From assembly GCF_025548555.1 (NCBI RefSeq), contig NZ_JAJLPA010000004.1, positions 1-64,000 on the forward strand: a stretch of 64,000 nt of DNA, given 5' to 3'. Source of the stretch: Sphingomonas sp. A2-49. Lineage in GTDB: Bacteria > Pseudomonadota > Alphaproteobacteria > Sphingomonadales > Sphingomonadaceae. Positions 26,747 through 36,633 of this stretch are shown here, piece after piece. Position 1 is the first letter of the stretch. Every line of letters starts with the position of its first letter. The notes beneath the pieces were generated by a model. That model saw only the letters and a list, made by a program, of their open reading frames with translations. It was not told the origin of the DNA and searched no databases. The translations under genes were made by a program, and so were the position numbers.

Positions 26747-26974
26747 TTAGGCGACGAACAGCAGGATGATCATCGTCACGAAGGCGAGCAGACCGAGCAG
26801 CTCGGCGCCCGCGAAGCCGATGAACAGGCGGCCCTGCTGGCTGTCCGCGGCGCCCGGATTGCGCAGCGCGCCCTCGAGGAACTTGGCGAACACGTTGCCC
26901 ACGCCCAGCGAGGCGAGGCCCATGCCGATCGCGGCCAGACCGGCACCGATCATCTTGGCGGCTTCTGCGTCCAT
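26747..26974 (-). CDS. atpE: F0F1 ATP synthase subunit c
   Basis: The 75-residue proteolipid has two membrane helices joined by a polar loop (LRNPGAADSQQGR). The proton-carrying carboxylate is E58 (FAGAELLGLLAFV), and a glycine motif in helix 1 (GAGLAAIGMGLASLGVG) allows tight ring packing. The length is typical. It lies between atpB and the b' gene, with a hairpin just downstream. Confidence 0.96.
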   Translation of the reverse strand: MDAEAAKMIGAGLAAIGMGLASLGVGNVFAKFLEGALRNPGAADSQQGRLFIGFAGAELLGLLAFVTMIILLFVA

Positions 26975-27015
26975 TTCAAAACTCCCGTATCAATTCAGTG
27001 GTTAACGAAGAAAAC

Positions 27016-27807
27016 TCAGTGCAGGTTGACGGCGTCGTTCAGATAGACGCTCGTCAGCAGCGCAAAGACATAGGCCTGGATCGCGGCGACCAGCAGTTCG
27101 AGCAGCGTGATCCCGATCATCAGCAGGAAACTGGGCAGCGACACCAGCAGGCCATAGCCGATGCCGAGGTTGAGGCCGCTGATGACGAATGCCGCGAGCA
27201 CCTTGAGCAGGATATGCCCCGCGGTCATCGCCACGAACAGTCGCAGGCCGAGGCTGAACGGGCGGACCAGGAAGCTCATCAGCTCGACGACGAAGATCAG
27301 CGGGATCATCAGCGCCGGCGTGCCGTGCGGCACGAACAGGCTGAAGAAGTGGAAGCCGTGCTTGCCGAAGCCGACGATCAGGACGATCGAGAAGCTGATG
27401 ATCGCCAGCACGCCGGTAACGGTCAGGTGGCTGGTGATGGTGAACGGATGCCAGCCCGGCACGACACCGACCGGGGTCAGGCCCCAGATGTTGGCGAACA
27501 GGATGAACATGAACAGCGAGAAGACGTAGGGGACGAAGCGCTTGCCCTGCGGCCCGATGTTCGACGTCAGCATGTTGGAGACGAAGCCGGTGAACCCCTC
27601 GACCGCGGCCTGCCAGCGGCCGGGGACGAGCTCGCGCTTCATCCCGCCCAGCATGAACAGCCACAGGCTGACGAGCGTGATGACCATCCACAACGCCGAG
27701 TTGGTGAACGAGATGTCGTAACCCGCGACGACCCAATGCCGACCGAACAGAGGTTCGATCAGGAACTGGTGCATCGGATCGATCTTGCTGCCCGATTCTG
27801 CCGCCAC
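27016..27807 (-). CDS. atpB: F0F1 ATP synthase subunit a
   Basis: The 263-residue inner-membrane subunit forms the proton half-channels. The essential arginine is about R189 in FSLGLRLFVAMTAGH, in the fourth long helix; the final helices carry ELLVAAIQAYVFALL. The GTG at 27805-27807 (VAAESGSKIDPMHQF) is chosen because it matches the usual N-terminus and has AGGGAG upstream. A TTG nine codons earlier is the alternative. It sits between atpZ and atpE. Confidence 0.95.
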   Translation of the reverse strand: MAAESGSKIDPMHQFLIEPLFGRHWVVAGYDISFTNSALWMVITLVSLWLFMLGGMKRELVPGRWQAAVEGFTGFVSNMLTSNIGPQGKRFVPYVFSLFMFILFANIWGLTPVGVVPGWHPFTITSHLTVTGVLAIISFSIVLIVGFGKHGFHFFSLFVPHGTPALMIPLIFVVELMSFLVRPFSLGLRLFVAMTAGHILLKVLAAFVISGLNLGIGYGLLVSLPSFLLMIGITLLELLVAAIQAYVFALLTSVYLNDAVNLH

Positions 27808-27843
27808 GTGGCTCGCTCGCTCCCTGATAAGCAAAACGCCCGG

Positions 27844-28164
27844 TTATTCCGGGCGTTCGCCTGCAATTCGAATGATCTGCCTGAACGCGACGGCGATTCC
27901 GAGGAACAGCATCACGATCAGCGCCCACGGCGTCGTGCCGAACCAGCGGTCTATACACCACCCGATCAGCGCGCTGCCGACGAGGCTTCCGATCAGGGCG
28001 GCGAGCACGCGATTGCCGAGCGAATATCCCGCATCGGCCGTCGGCGCCCCCTGCCCCGTCCGCAACGCTTCCTGATGCCGGGCTTCCTTCAACCGCTCGT
28101 CGAGCGCGGAAAGCCGCGGATCCTCCGCGCTGGTGAAGTCTCGTCCGGTATCGTCTTCCGCCAC
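27844..28164 (-). CDS. F0F1 ATP synthase accessory protein AtpZ/AtpI
   Basis: The 106-residue protein has two membrane helices (about 50-70 and 78-95) and a charged N-terminal arm. It is encoded first in the F0 operon, the usual place for the alphaproteobacterial AtpI/AtpZ family thought to assist c-ring assembly or Mg2+ supply. The GTG at 28162-28164 is preferred as the start (VAEDDTGRDF); the frame continues upstream without family similarity. F1 genes are not nearby, as usual for alphaproteobacteria. Confidence 0.85.
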   Translation of the reverse strand: MAEDDTGRDFTSAEDPRLSALDERLKEARHQEALRTGQGAPTADAGYSLGNRVLAALIGSLVGSALIGWCIDRWFGTTPWALIVMLFLGIAVAFRQIIRIAGERPE

Positions 28165-28321
28165 GCGCCAACCCTCGCCTGTTTCGTTCAGCCGGGGGAG
28201 AAAACGCGCAAGGACGAGCGATCCCGCCAAGGCGTGGCCCGTTTAGGTAAGGGGTGCCGGGGTGTCAACCGGGCAGAACATAGTACCTTGATACCGCCCC
28301 GGCACGGCGCGGATGGCGCGG

Positions 28322-28708
28322 TTACTTGCAGCGCGCGTCGAGTTCGGGCGTGCCCGTGTTCTCCTTCCACTGGCCCGCGGGGGTCCGGTACATCTCGCCC
28401 TGCCCGACCTTGGCGACCAGGTTGCAGCCACTGGTGAAGGCGAATTGCTCCACCGTCGCGCCGCTCGCCTGCGCGCTCGCGGTATAGGCCGCCTTGCGCT
28501 TGATGTTGATGTCGCGGACCAGTGCCTGCACCGCGGGACCGCCGCTGACCACGCCGAGATAGCCGTCGGGCTGTTCGCCGACCTGCTTCGCCTCGCGCGC
28601 GGCGGCATAGGCCGGGTCGCGCTGCGCGAAGGCGGCGGCGGACAGGCCGGCGAGCGCCAGCACGCCGGCGGCGATCGCGACGCGGCTGGTGGTGAGAAGC
28701 ATGTTCAT
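28322..28708 (-). CDS. ydbL: YdbL family protein (DUF1318)
   Basis: The 128-residue periplasmic protein has a signal peptide (MNMLLTTSRVAIAAGVLALAGLSAAAFA). The mature part, from QRDPAYAAAREAKQVGEQ, shows the DUF1318 pattern GYLGVV followed by NIKRKAAYTASAQ. In E. coli ydbL is encoded after ydbH and ynbE, and YdbL has been proposed to chaperone YnbE. Here the gene order is the same. It starts 1 bp after the ynbE stop, consistent with one operon. Confidence 0.87.
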   Translation of the reverse strand: MNMLLTTSRVAIAAGVLALAGLSAAAFAQRDPAYAAAREAKQVGEQPDGYLGVVSGGPAVQALVRDINIKRKAAYTASAQASGATVEQFAFTSGCNLVAKVGQGEMYRTPAGQWKENTGTPELDARCK

Positions 28709-28709
28709 C

Positions 28710-28937
28710 TCAGAATATCCCCGGATTCTGCTGGATCAGCGTCTTCGCCTCGCCATCGAGCCGATAGACCACTTCCTGCGTGACGCTGATGTTGAGGTTG
28801 ATCTCGATCGGCTTGTTCGGCGCGGACACGTTGATGCACCCGCCCAGCCCCGCCGTCGCCAGCCCGATCCCGATCGTCCCCGTCATACGCGCCGAGGTCG
28901 TGATTCGCTCCAACATCGTCAATCCTGTCTGGGTCAT
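28710..28937 (-). CDS. ynbE: YnbE-like outer-membrane lipoprotein
   Basis: The 75-residue protein has a hydrophobic export segment ending in the lipobox LGGC (C34). A short mature part follows with INLNISVTQEVVYRLDGEA, matching the YnbE family. In E. coli YnbE polymerises by beta-strand augmentation and links the outer membrane to YdbH. Its ATG at 28935-28937 overlaps the ydbH stop as ATGA, which supports the longer start rather than the ATG seven codons later. Its own stop is followed after 1 bp by ydbL. Confidence 0.85.
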   Translation of the reverse strand: MTQTGLTMLERITTSARMTGTIGIGLATAGLGGCINVSAPNKPIEINLNISVTQEVVYRLDGEAKTLIQQNPGIF

Positions 28938-31900
28938 GGCATGGGTCCGGTTGCGGGAGGCTGAATGAGCGGCGTCGCCTTTTCGCGTTCGAGCAGCTCG
29001 GGCAGGTGCTGGCGAATGAGGCGGCGGGGATCGTAGAAGGCCTGCGCCGAATCGAGCAGGCCCCGGAACGGCGCCCTGATCCGGATATTGAACACGAACG
29101 GCAGCTTTTGCAGCCGCCGGACGATGACGTTGCTCTTCGCGCCCTGCCCCTGCGTCACGCCAGCGAAGCGCACGTCGGTCACCATCTCGCCGGCCAGCGG
29201 CCCGTTCATCGCGATCGTCAGGTTGCGGTAGCGCAGCGACTTCAGCGCCTGGAAGGCGATGTTGCCCCACAGCCCCAGGTCCTTCTGTGTCAGATCGCCG
29301 ACATAGGCGAGGCTGCCGCCGCCGGCGCGCACCGCCAAGCGGCCGTTCTCGATCCGCCCCCCGGCGACGTCGAAGACCATCGGCAGCTCGCCGTCGAAGA
29401 TGCCGGTCGCGTCGAGGTTCTTGAAGTCGAACTGCCCGAGGAACCGGTCCGCCTGCACGCCATCGAGCCGGAACGTCATCCGTCGCGCCCCCGCCTCGGT
29501 AAAGTCGAGCGTCGTCGGCAGCAGCGTCATCGTGCCCCCCGCGAACGGCCAGCGCCCGCTGTCGACCTGCACCCGCTGGCCGGCGAGCAACCGGTAGACG
29601 ATCGTGCCGTCGGTGACCGCGATGCCCGGGTTGACCGTCGCGACCGTCGCGACCTGCGCCGGCGCGCTCTCCAGCGCGAGCAGGTCGGTGAAGTCGATCG
29701 TCGTGGTGATCCCCGACACCGGCCCGAACGCGGCGGCGAGCGCGGCGTCGCGCGTCGCGAACCGGCCCGACGAGGTCACGCCCCGCGCATCCCAGGCGAT
29801 ATGCCCGGCGCCGGTGACGGTGCCGCGCACCTCGGCGACGACGCCATAGGTCAGGCGCGTGAGCCGATCGGGCTGGAACGCCTCGGTGAAGGCGATGCCG
29901 GGCACCGTGATGTCGGCGGTGCCGCTGCCCGACGCCAGCCGGTGGCCGATCGCCACATCGGCGACCTTCACGCTGCGGGTCGGTTCGTACAGCGTGCCGC
30001 TCGCCGCGATCGCGCCATCGGCGAGGCGGAAGGCGACGTCGCGCACCGCCAGCGTCCGGAAGCGCGGGTCGGGCGCGGCATCGTCCACCGTCATCGCCGC
30101 GGTCAGCGCGACGGCGCCGCCGTCGAGCGACCAGTCCCCCGCCGCCGCGCCGAGCAGCAGCGGAACGTTGGCGATCTGTCCCGAGCCGCCGGTGAAGGTC
30201 CCCGAGACGCCGCCACCGGCGATCGAGCCGGTCAGCCGCTCAAGGTCGATGCGCGTCACCCGATCGGGACCGCCGAGCCGAGCCGACACCCCGTCGATCG
30301 CGAAACCGCGCGCGCCCAGCCGCAGCTGCGCGCCGCTCGCGGCGATCGCCAGCGGCGTTTGGCCGAGCCGCCCCGCGAGCCGGGTGGCGGCGATCCGGGC
30401 GCCGCCGTCGATCCGCCCGCGCGACAGCGTGACGATCGGCCCCGACAATGGACACAGGCTGGTCCGCAGCGGATCGAGCGACAGTCCCGCGACGCGCAGC
30501 CCGCGCAGGGCGAGCGGGGTGCAGGACGGATTGGCGACCAGCGTGCCGCGCGCGTCCCAGCGCAGGTCGAGCGGCAGCGTCAGCGCATCGACCCGCCCGT
30601 CGCCGAGCGGCCCCGACAGCGTCATCCGCGTCGCGATCCGCGTCGCGCCGCCCGGCATCGCGGTGAACGCGACCGGGGCGAGTGCCAGCCGCGCCGTGCC
30701 GGCGGCGAACGGCGCCATCGTCGCCCGCCCGCGCACCGGCGCACCGGGCCGCGCCTGCGCCAGCGACAGCGTGACGGCGGGCAGGCCACCACCGGACGTC
30801 GCAAGCCTGGTATCGAGGCGAACGCCCGCACCCGGCCAGCCGAGCGCGATCCCGCTGCCCCCCGCGATCCGCACCGTCGCGCCGCTGGCGGCGGTCACGT
30901 CCGCCGCCGATACCTGCACCCGGCCGTTCGTGCCCGCCTGGCGGATCGCCACCGTCGCGGTGGCGTCGAACCGCCGCGCCGCCAGCCGGGCGGCGCCGGT
31001 CGCCGCGTCGATCAGCGGCGCCACCGGCGTGCCGACTCCGACGTGGCCCGGGTCGAGCGCAGCGATCAGGGCGGGCCGGGCGCTCGCCCCGCCGAGCCGC
31101 ACCGCCCCGGCGAACTGCCGGTCGTTCGCGATCCGGTATCGGCCGACGACCCCGACCGTATCGGCGCGGCCGATCGTCGCGGTGGCGCCGGTCGCGGCGA
31201 GATCCATCGTGCCGCCGGTGGCGCTGAGGCCGCCGTCGAACCCGATCGTGCCCCGCAATGCCGCGGCCCGCTGATCCGCATGGCCGATCGCCGCAGTCGC
31301 CAGCCGTGCCGATCCGCGCCAGCCGTCGAGCGCCGGGGTCAGCCGCGCATCCACGTCCGCACCAAGGCGCGCGACGGTCGCCCCGGCACAATCCCCGCGC
31401 ACGATCCCGACCGGGCCGACGACGTGCGGCGCGCCATCGGTGACGGTGACGCGCAGCACCGCCGACACGCCCGCCGCGGCGCAAGTCTCGCGCGCGAGCC
31501 GGTCGGCGGCGATCGCGACGGTGCCGGCGAACCCGTCGTCGAGCCGCCCCCGCCCGGCCATGCTAATCCCGACGACGCCCACGGGCGTTTGCAACCGCAT
31601 ACGGGCGTCCGCCACGTCGACGTGCAGTGCGGGCAAGGCGAACCGCGCGCCCGACGGCGGTCCCATCAGCCGGTCGAGCTGGCCGAGCGACAGCCGCCCG
31701 TCGACCAGCCGGCCGCGCAGCCGGACGTGTCCCGCCCGGACCCCGATCACGCGCGCCCCGTCCAGCCCGATGCGCGTATCCGCCTCCAGCCAGTCGGCGA
31801 CGAGGTCCGGCGCGGCGGGATCGCCGATCACGACGTCGGTCAGCCGCTGGCGGCCGGGCCCCAGATCGCCGATGCCGTAGCGGGCGGCGATGCCGCGCTT

Positions 31901-32080
31901 CGCCAGTTCGGCATCGATCACCCGCGTCGCGATCGGCCGCCGCGCCAACCACGCGCCGGCGACCAGTACCAGCACGACGATCGCAAGACCGATGACGATC
32001 CTCGCGGCCACGCCCGGACGGGTACGCGGCGCAGGGCGCGCAGGGGGCGTCTCGCTCGACTGGTCAACGCCCTCGGCCAT
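28934..32080 (-). CDS. ydbH: YdbH-like AsmA-family intermembrane lipid-transport protein
   Basis: The roughly 1,048-residue protein has one N-terminal membrane anchor (IVIGLAIVVLVLVAGAWL) and a very long periplasmic region of short beta-strands rich in Gly, Thr and Ala, the expected repeating beta-groove. The C-terminal segment contains DGELPMVFDVAGGRIENG and RLQKLPFVFNIRIRAPF, as in YdbH. In E. coli, YdbH, TamB and YhdP redundantly move phospholipid to the outer membrane. It is encoded with ynbE and ydbL. ATG starts at 32080 and 32092 are both possible. It is divergent from radC. Confidence 0.85.
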   Translation of the reverse strand: MAEGVDQSSETPPARPAPRTRPGVAARIVIGLAIVVLVLVAGAWLARRPIATRVIDAELAKRGIAARYGIGDLGPGRQRLTDVVIGDPAAPDLVADWLEADTRIGLDGARVIGVRAGHVRLRGRLVDGRLSLGQLDRLMGPPSGARFALPALHVDVADARMRLQTPVGVVGISMAGRGRLDDGFAGTVAIAADRLARETCAAAGVSAVLRVTVTDGAPHVVGPVGIVRGDCAGATVARLGADVDARLTPALDGWRGSARLATAAIGHADQRAAALRGTIGFDGGLSATGGTMDLAATGATATIGRADTVGVVGRYRIANDRQFAGAVRLGGASARPALIAALDPGHVGVGTPVAPLIDAATGAARLAARRFDATATVAIRQAGTNGRVQVSAADVTAASGATVRIAGGSGIALGWPGAGVRLDTRLATSGGGLPAVTLSLAQARPGAPVRGRATMAPFAAGTARLALAPVAFTAMPGGATRIATRMTLSGPLGDGRVDALTLPLDLRWDARGTLVANPSCTPLALRGLRVAGLSLDPLRTSLCPLSGPIVTLSRGRIDGGARIAATRLAGRLGQTPLAIAASGAQLRLGARGFAIDGVSARLGGPDRVTRIDLERLTGSIAGGGVSGTFTGGSGQIANVPLLLGAAAGDWSLDGGAVALTAAMTVDDAAPDPRFRTLAVRDVAFRLADGAIAASGTLYEPTRSVKVADVAIGHRLASGSGTADITVPGIAFTEAFQPDRLTRLTYGVVAEVRGTVTGAGHIAWDARGVTSSGRFATRDAALAAAFGPVSGITTTIDFTDLLALESAPAQVATVATVNPGIAVTDGTIVYRLLAGQRVQVDSGRWPFAGGTMTLLPTTLDFTEAGARRMTFRLDGVQADRFLGQFDFKNLDATGIFDGELPMVFDVAGGRIENGRLAVRAGGGSLAYVGDLTQKDLGLWGNIAFQALKSLRYRNLTIAMNGPLAGEMVTDVRFAGVTQGQGAKSNVIVRRLQKLPFVFNIRIRAPFRGLLDSAQAFYDPRRLIRQHLPELLEREKATPLIQPPATGPMP

Positions 32081-32154
32081 CGCCGCCACCATAGCCACGA
32101 CCGGCCCGCGCGCGCAATTGCGCCCGCATTGGACCGGCCCTAGGTTCGCGCGCG

Positions 32155-32871
32155 ATGCCGTCGCTTCCCCTCCTGCCCGACGCACCCGCGACCCCGCCGC
32201 CCGACGATACCGCGGGTCACCGCGACCGGCTGCGCGGCCGGTTGCTGACCGGCGGCGGCGATGCGCTGCTCGACCACGAGCTGATCGAATATCTGCTGAT
32301 GCTCGCGATCCCGCGGATCGACACCAAGCCGGTCGCCAAGGCGCTACTGCGCGAATTCGGCGGGATCGGCGGGGTACTGACCGCGGACGCGGCGGCACTC
32401 ACCCGCGTCAGGGGAATCAGCGACCGCTCCGCCGCGGCGATCAAGATCGCCCACGCGATCGCGATCCGCCTGCTGAAGGCACGGGTCGCCGAGCGGCCGG
32501 TGCTCGCCAACTGGCAGGCGCTGCTCGACTATCTCCGCGCGGACATGGCGCATCACGCCATCGAACGCTTTCGCGTGCTCCACCTCAACACCCGCAACAT
32601 GTTGATCCGCGACGAGGTGATGAGCGAAGGCTCGATCGATCAGGCCGCCGTGCACGTCCGCGAGGTGATCCGCCGCGCGATCGACCTGGGATCGGCCGCG
32701 ATCATCCTCGTCCACAACCATCCTTCGGGCGACCCTTCGCCCAGCCGCGCCGACATCACCATCACGCGCGCCATCGCCGTCGCCGGCGAGCCTCTGGGAA
32801 TCGTGCTGCATGACCATATCATCATGGGCATGCACGGCCATGTCAGCCTGAAGGCACAGGGACTGATCTGA
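32155..32871 (+). CDS. radC: RadC family JAB1/MPN protein
   Basis: The 238-residue protein has an N-terminal helix-hairpin-helix-like UPF0758 region (DHELIEYLLMLAIPRIDTKP) and a C-terminal JAMM metal site. The latter reads H187-x-H189 (HNHPSGDPSPS), S197 and D200, all present. The family is often called a DNA repair protein, but no repair role is established; the JAMM site suggests a metal-dependent hydrolase. It is divergent from ydbH. Confidence 0.9.
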   Translation: MPSLPLLPDAPATPPPDDTAGHRDRLRGRLLTGGGDALLDHELIEYLLMLAIPRIDTKPVAKALLREFGGIGGVLTADAAALTRVRGISDRSAAAIKIAHAIAIRLLKARVAERPVLANWQALLDYLRADMAHHAIERFRVLHLNTRNMLIRDEVMSEGSIDQAAVHVREVIRRAIDLGSAAIILVHNHPSGDPSPSRADITITRAIAVAGEPLGIVLHDHIIMGMHGHVSLKAQGLI

Positions 32872-32894
32872 TCCCGCCGTCGCGACGGAACGCG

Positions 32895-32925
32895 AAAAGG
32901 GCCGCCGGATCGCTCCGGCGGCCCC
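32895..32925 (-). terminator. Terminator shared by radC and the EF-hand gene
   Basis: An 11-bp perfect stem, GGGCCGCCGGA / TCCGGCGGCCC, with a TCGC loop lies between two convergent genes. AAAA just left of the stem gives a short U-tract for minus-strand transcripts. On the plus strand the tract is weak, so it favours the EF-hand gene. Confidence 0.75.
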
Positions 32926-32955
32926 GTCGTCACGCATATTGCGCGACGTGTCGGA

Positions 32956-33438
32956 TCAGGACTGACCCTGGCTCAGGAAGCCCACGAGTTCGGGCTTGGT
33001 GATCGACTGGCTCTTGTCCTTGTCGGCCTGCGCAAAGGCGGCGCTGACCCAGGATTTGGTTGCCGCGCTCGTCGCGCTCGCCTTCGGGTCGCTTGCCTGC
33101 TTCAGCTTGACCATCCAGCTGGCGAATTCGGCCTTTTCGAGCTTGCCGTCCTTGTTGGCGTCGTAGGTCGGGAATTCGGTGTCGACCACGCTCGCCACCT
33201 GTCCCGCGCCGGCTGCCGGCTGCGCCGCGGCGGTATCCGTTGCCGGGGCGGTCGCCGAGTCCATCGGCGTCGGCGAGGCCGGCTGCGCATCGGCGACCGG
33301 TGCCCCCTGCGGGACAGATTGAGGAACCTGTGCCTGCGTCGGAGCAGTCGTCGACTGCGGAGCAGTATTCGTCTGGGTCTGCGCCATTACCGGTGCAGCA
33401 AACGTCATCACTCCGGCGAGAAGAGCATATTTCAGCAT
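32956..33438 (-). CDS. Periplasmic EF-hand protein
   Basis: The 160-residue protein has a signal peptide cleaved near APVMAQ, a long Thr/Pro/Gln/Ala-rich low-complexity stretch (about 20-80) and two EF-hand loops. Loop 1 (D93-E104, DANKDGKLEKAE) is canonical. Loop 2 (D139-E150, DKDKSQSITKPE) is also complete, so both could bind Ca2+. Such proteins are common in sphingomonads, with calcium buffering or sensing as the usual guess. No partner is encoded nearby. Confidence 0.85.
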   Translation of the reverse strand: MLKYALLAGVMTFAAPVMAQTQTNTAPQSTTAPTQAQVPQSVPQGAPVADAQPASPTPMDSATAPATDTAAAQPAAGAGQVASVVDTEFPTYDANKDGKLEKAEFASWMVKLKQASDPKASATSAATKSWVSAAFAQADKDKSQSITKPELVGFLSQGQS

Positions 33439-33653
33439 TGCTTGTCTCCCATCGTTCTACATGAACCAGGCAGCGACTGGATTATTCCCGTCGCCACGCT
33501 TGCTTCAAATGGGGAATGATCCATTCGATGCAATGGTTCCGGATCGGCAGGTTTGTGGCGGAGCCCCCGCACTGCTACGTGCGCCGCAGAAATCCGCGAG
33601 TCGTGCCGAAACGGACACGACGACCCGTGCGCCCCGCAGGACGAAGGAACATC

Positions 33654-34967
<1,314 letters not shown>

Positions 34968-34972
34968 CCAGT

Positions 34973-35100
34973 CCTCCCCGGCACGGGGAGGTGGCACGCC
35001 GCACGCCGCAGGCGTGACGGAGGGGCAGCCCAGCAGCGCCAAACACCTGTGGGCTACCCCTCCACCAGCTTCGCTGGTCCCCCTCCCCGTGCCGGGGAGG
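34973..35100. repeat. Cloverleaf-type intergenic repeat, copy C
   Basis: This 128-bp element between the convergent purB and thioredoxin-like genes has near-perfect outer arms CCTCCCCGGCACGGGGAGG and CCTCCCCGTGCCGGGGAGG, each also self-complementary. Inner arms GGAGGGGCAGCCC and GGGCTACCCCTCC face each other. Side hairpins ACGCC...GGCGT (left) and ACCAGC-TTC-GCTGGT (right) differ in sequence from copy A but keep pairing. The position suits a bidirectional transcription end. Confidence 0.8.
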
Positions 35101-35114
35101 AATTTAGCGGTAGG

Positions 35115-35636
35115 TCACACCCATTGCGCCAGCCAGTCGGCCAGCCCCTGCGGCGACAGCGAGCGCGCGTCGGCCAGCGCGGTTTCGCGCCGGCGGTTGA
35201 CCACGCGGTCGGTCTTCGGATCGACGATCAGCAGCGCGGGCACGCCGGCGAGCCGCCCCTTGATCCCGTAGCGCGCCGGGATGTCGAGGTTCCGGTCGAA
35301 CCGGCCGATATCCACCGTGACCACCTCATAATGTCGCGCGATGAAGCCGCGCATCGCCGGCAGGTCCATGACGCCGGCGAGCAGGCGGCAATCGAGGCAC
35401 CAATTGCCGCCGAGGTCGATCAGCAGCTTGCGATGCCCCTTCAGCGCGCGCGCCTTCGCCGCGGCGACCGCCGCCTTGGCATCGGCGTCCGGCGCGTAGG
35501 GCAGCGGCAGGGGCTGCGGCAGCGCGTCGAAGCTCGCCACCGCAACGCGGGGCGCGGTCACCCCGGCGGCGGCGAGCGGCACGGACGGCGACGCGAGCGC
35601 CAGGGCAAGCATGGCAAAGGACAGGGCACGGATCAT
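35115..35636 (-). CDS. Secreted thioredoxin-fold protein
   Basis: The 173-residue protein has a signal peptide (MIRALSFAMLALALASPSVPLAAA) and a thioredoxin fold with the redox pair C80-L-D-C83 (GGNWCLDC). This CxxC spacing resembles the DsbD C-terminal domain and other thiol reductases rather than DsbA. The following GVPALLIVDP has the cis-proline loop. It probably reduces or isomerises disulfides in the periplasm; the partner is unknown. Confidence 0.85.
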   Translation of the reverse strand: MIRALSFAMLALALASPSVPLAAAGVTAPRVAVASFDALPQPLPLPYAPDADAKAAVAAAKARALKGHRKLLIDLGGNWCLDCRLLAGVMDLPAMRGFIARHYEVVTVDIGRFDRNLDIPARYGIKGRLAGVPALLIVDPKTDRVVNRRRETALADARSLSPQGLADWLAQWV

Positions 35637-35973
35637 CAGCGTCTCCGGTGAAGGTGCCGGATCAGAGCGGTTCCGCCCCCCGAACGCAAGATACGAACGC
35701 TCGCCCGCCCAGCAGCCAGGCTTTGCGGCGTGCCGCAGTCCGAAGCCCGCGCGGTCGGGACGATCCTTGCGCTTCGTGGTCAGGACCTTCCCCGCGGGAC
35801 CCCGGCCCTCGCCGGAGACGCGATACGGGCTATTTCGGCCTGCTCGGATCACCCCCAATCCCGCGACGATTGCGTCGGACGCACGCGCGCGTGCAAGCAA
35901 TAATATTGCGCGCAACAGCAATAAAAGAGATAGCGCGCTTGCCGGATATTCCTCCGGCATCGGAGACCCTTCC
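35637..35973. other. Intergenic region of 337 bp without a recognised gene
   Basis: This region lies between the thioredoxin-like gene (minus) and a candidate 28-codon ORF (plus). It must contain a promoter for the minus-strand gene. Visible features are a self-complementary TTGCGCGCAA at about 35905-35914, a small AT-richer patch (35897-35930), and the hairpin GCCGGA-TATTCC-TCCGGC at 35941-35958. No RNA gene was recognised. Confidence 0.5.
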
Positions 35974-36060
35974 ATGCGCATGTTCGAAACCGCAGCCAGC
36001 AGCATGCTGGCGATCGCGGCCCAGGCGCTGGTGGTCGGGGTGATTATTTCCACCCTCTGA
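35974..36060 (+). CDS. Candidate 28-residue single-pass membrane peptide
   Basis: The frame encodes 28 residues, MRMFETAASSMLAIAAQALVVGVIISTL in outline: a short polar start and one hydrophobic helix of about 19 residues. GGAGA at 35961-35965 gives a well-placed ribosome site 8 bp before the ATG. A 6-bp hairpin (35941-35958) lies directly upstream. The frame stands alone in a gap over 400 bp wide. No similarity can be named, and random occurrence of so short an ORF cannot be excluded. Confidence 0.4.
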   Translation: MRMFETAASSMLAIAAQALVVGVIISTL

Positions 36061-36113
36061 CCCATCGGCCCGCCCGCCCATTCCGCCAACCGGCCGAACG
36101 GGCGCGGCTTGGG

Positions 36114-36572
36114 TCAGCGCTCGCGCGGATAGCGCGCGGCGAAGTCGCGATCCGACATGACGAGATAGCGGATCGTATCGACCAGCGCCCAGGGCGCCGA
36201 GATCAGCAGGCCGATCACGGTGATGCTCATCACCAGCATCACGATCCCCGAACCGGTCCTCCTCAGATAGAAGCGGTGGACCCCCAGCGTCCCGATGAAG
36301 AAGGCGAGCAGCGCGGCGACATATTTGTTGCGGTCGGTCACCGGCGCGCGCGGCGGTGGCGGCGCTAGGACGTGACACCCGCCGCCGGCGCCAGGCATCG
36401 GGAAGACGCTCAGCGCCCGATCGCCGTCCGATTCGAAATCGACCTGAAGACCGATCGCGGGTTCGCCGCGCTGCGCCCAATCCTCGGGCGTGAAGCGATA
36501 GCGCTTGCCGTCGTCGCCCGCGACCAGCCCCTCGCCGGTCCGCGTATCCACCCCCAGCACCTGTCCGCGCAT
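36114..36572 (-). CDS. TM2 domain protein with N-terminal OB-like domain
   Basis: The 152-residue protein has two parts. Residues 1-58 (MRGQVLGVDTRTGEGLVAGDDG...) resemble a cold-shock-like beta-barrel. Residues about 80-150 form a TM2 domain: KYVAALLAFFIGTLGVHRFYL, a short loop and a second helix IVMLVMSITVIGLLI, followed by ALVDTIRYL. TM2 proteins are widespread membrane proteins of unknown function. The ATG at 36570-36572 is chosen because upstream residues are not conserved-looking. The neighbours give no clear hint. Confidence 0.8.
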   Translation of the reverse strand: MRGQVLGVDTRTGEGLVAGDDGKRYRFTPEDWAQRGEPAIGLQVDFESDGDRALSVFPMPGAGGGCHVLAPPPPRAPVTDRNKYVAALLAFFIGTLGVHRFYLRRTGSGIVMLVMSITVIGLLISAPWALVDTIRYLVMSDRDFAARYPRER

Positions 36573-36633
36573 GCAATTCCCCCGTTCGTCGCGGTGTATT
36601 GTGCCGATCGGACGCGTCGGCGCAAGACCGGCC

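Noticed and set aside
29006..32143. Very long plus-strand frame over ydbH (1,045 codons)
   Set aside because: It lacks any recognisable motif and has shadow-type composition. The minus-strand frame has a membrane anchor, AsmA-like repeats and the ynbE-ydbL neighbours.
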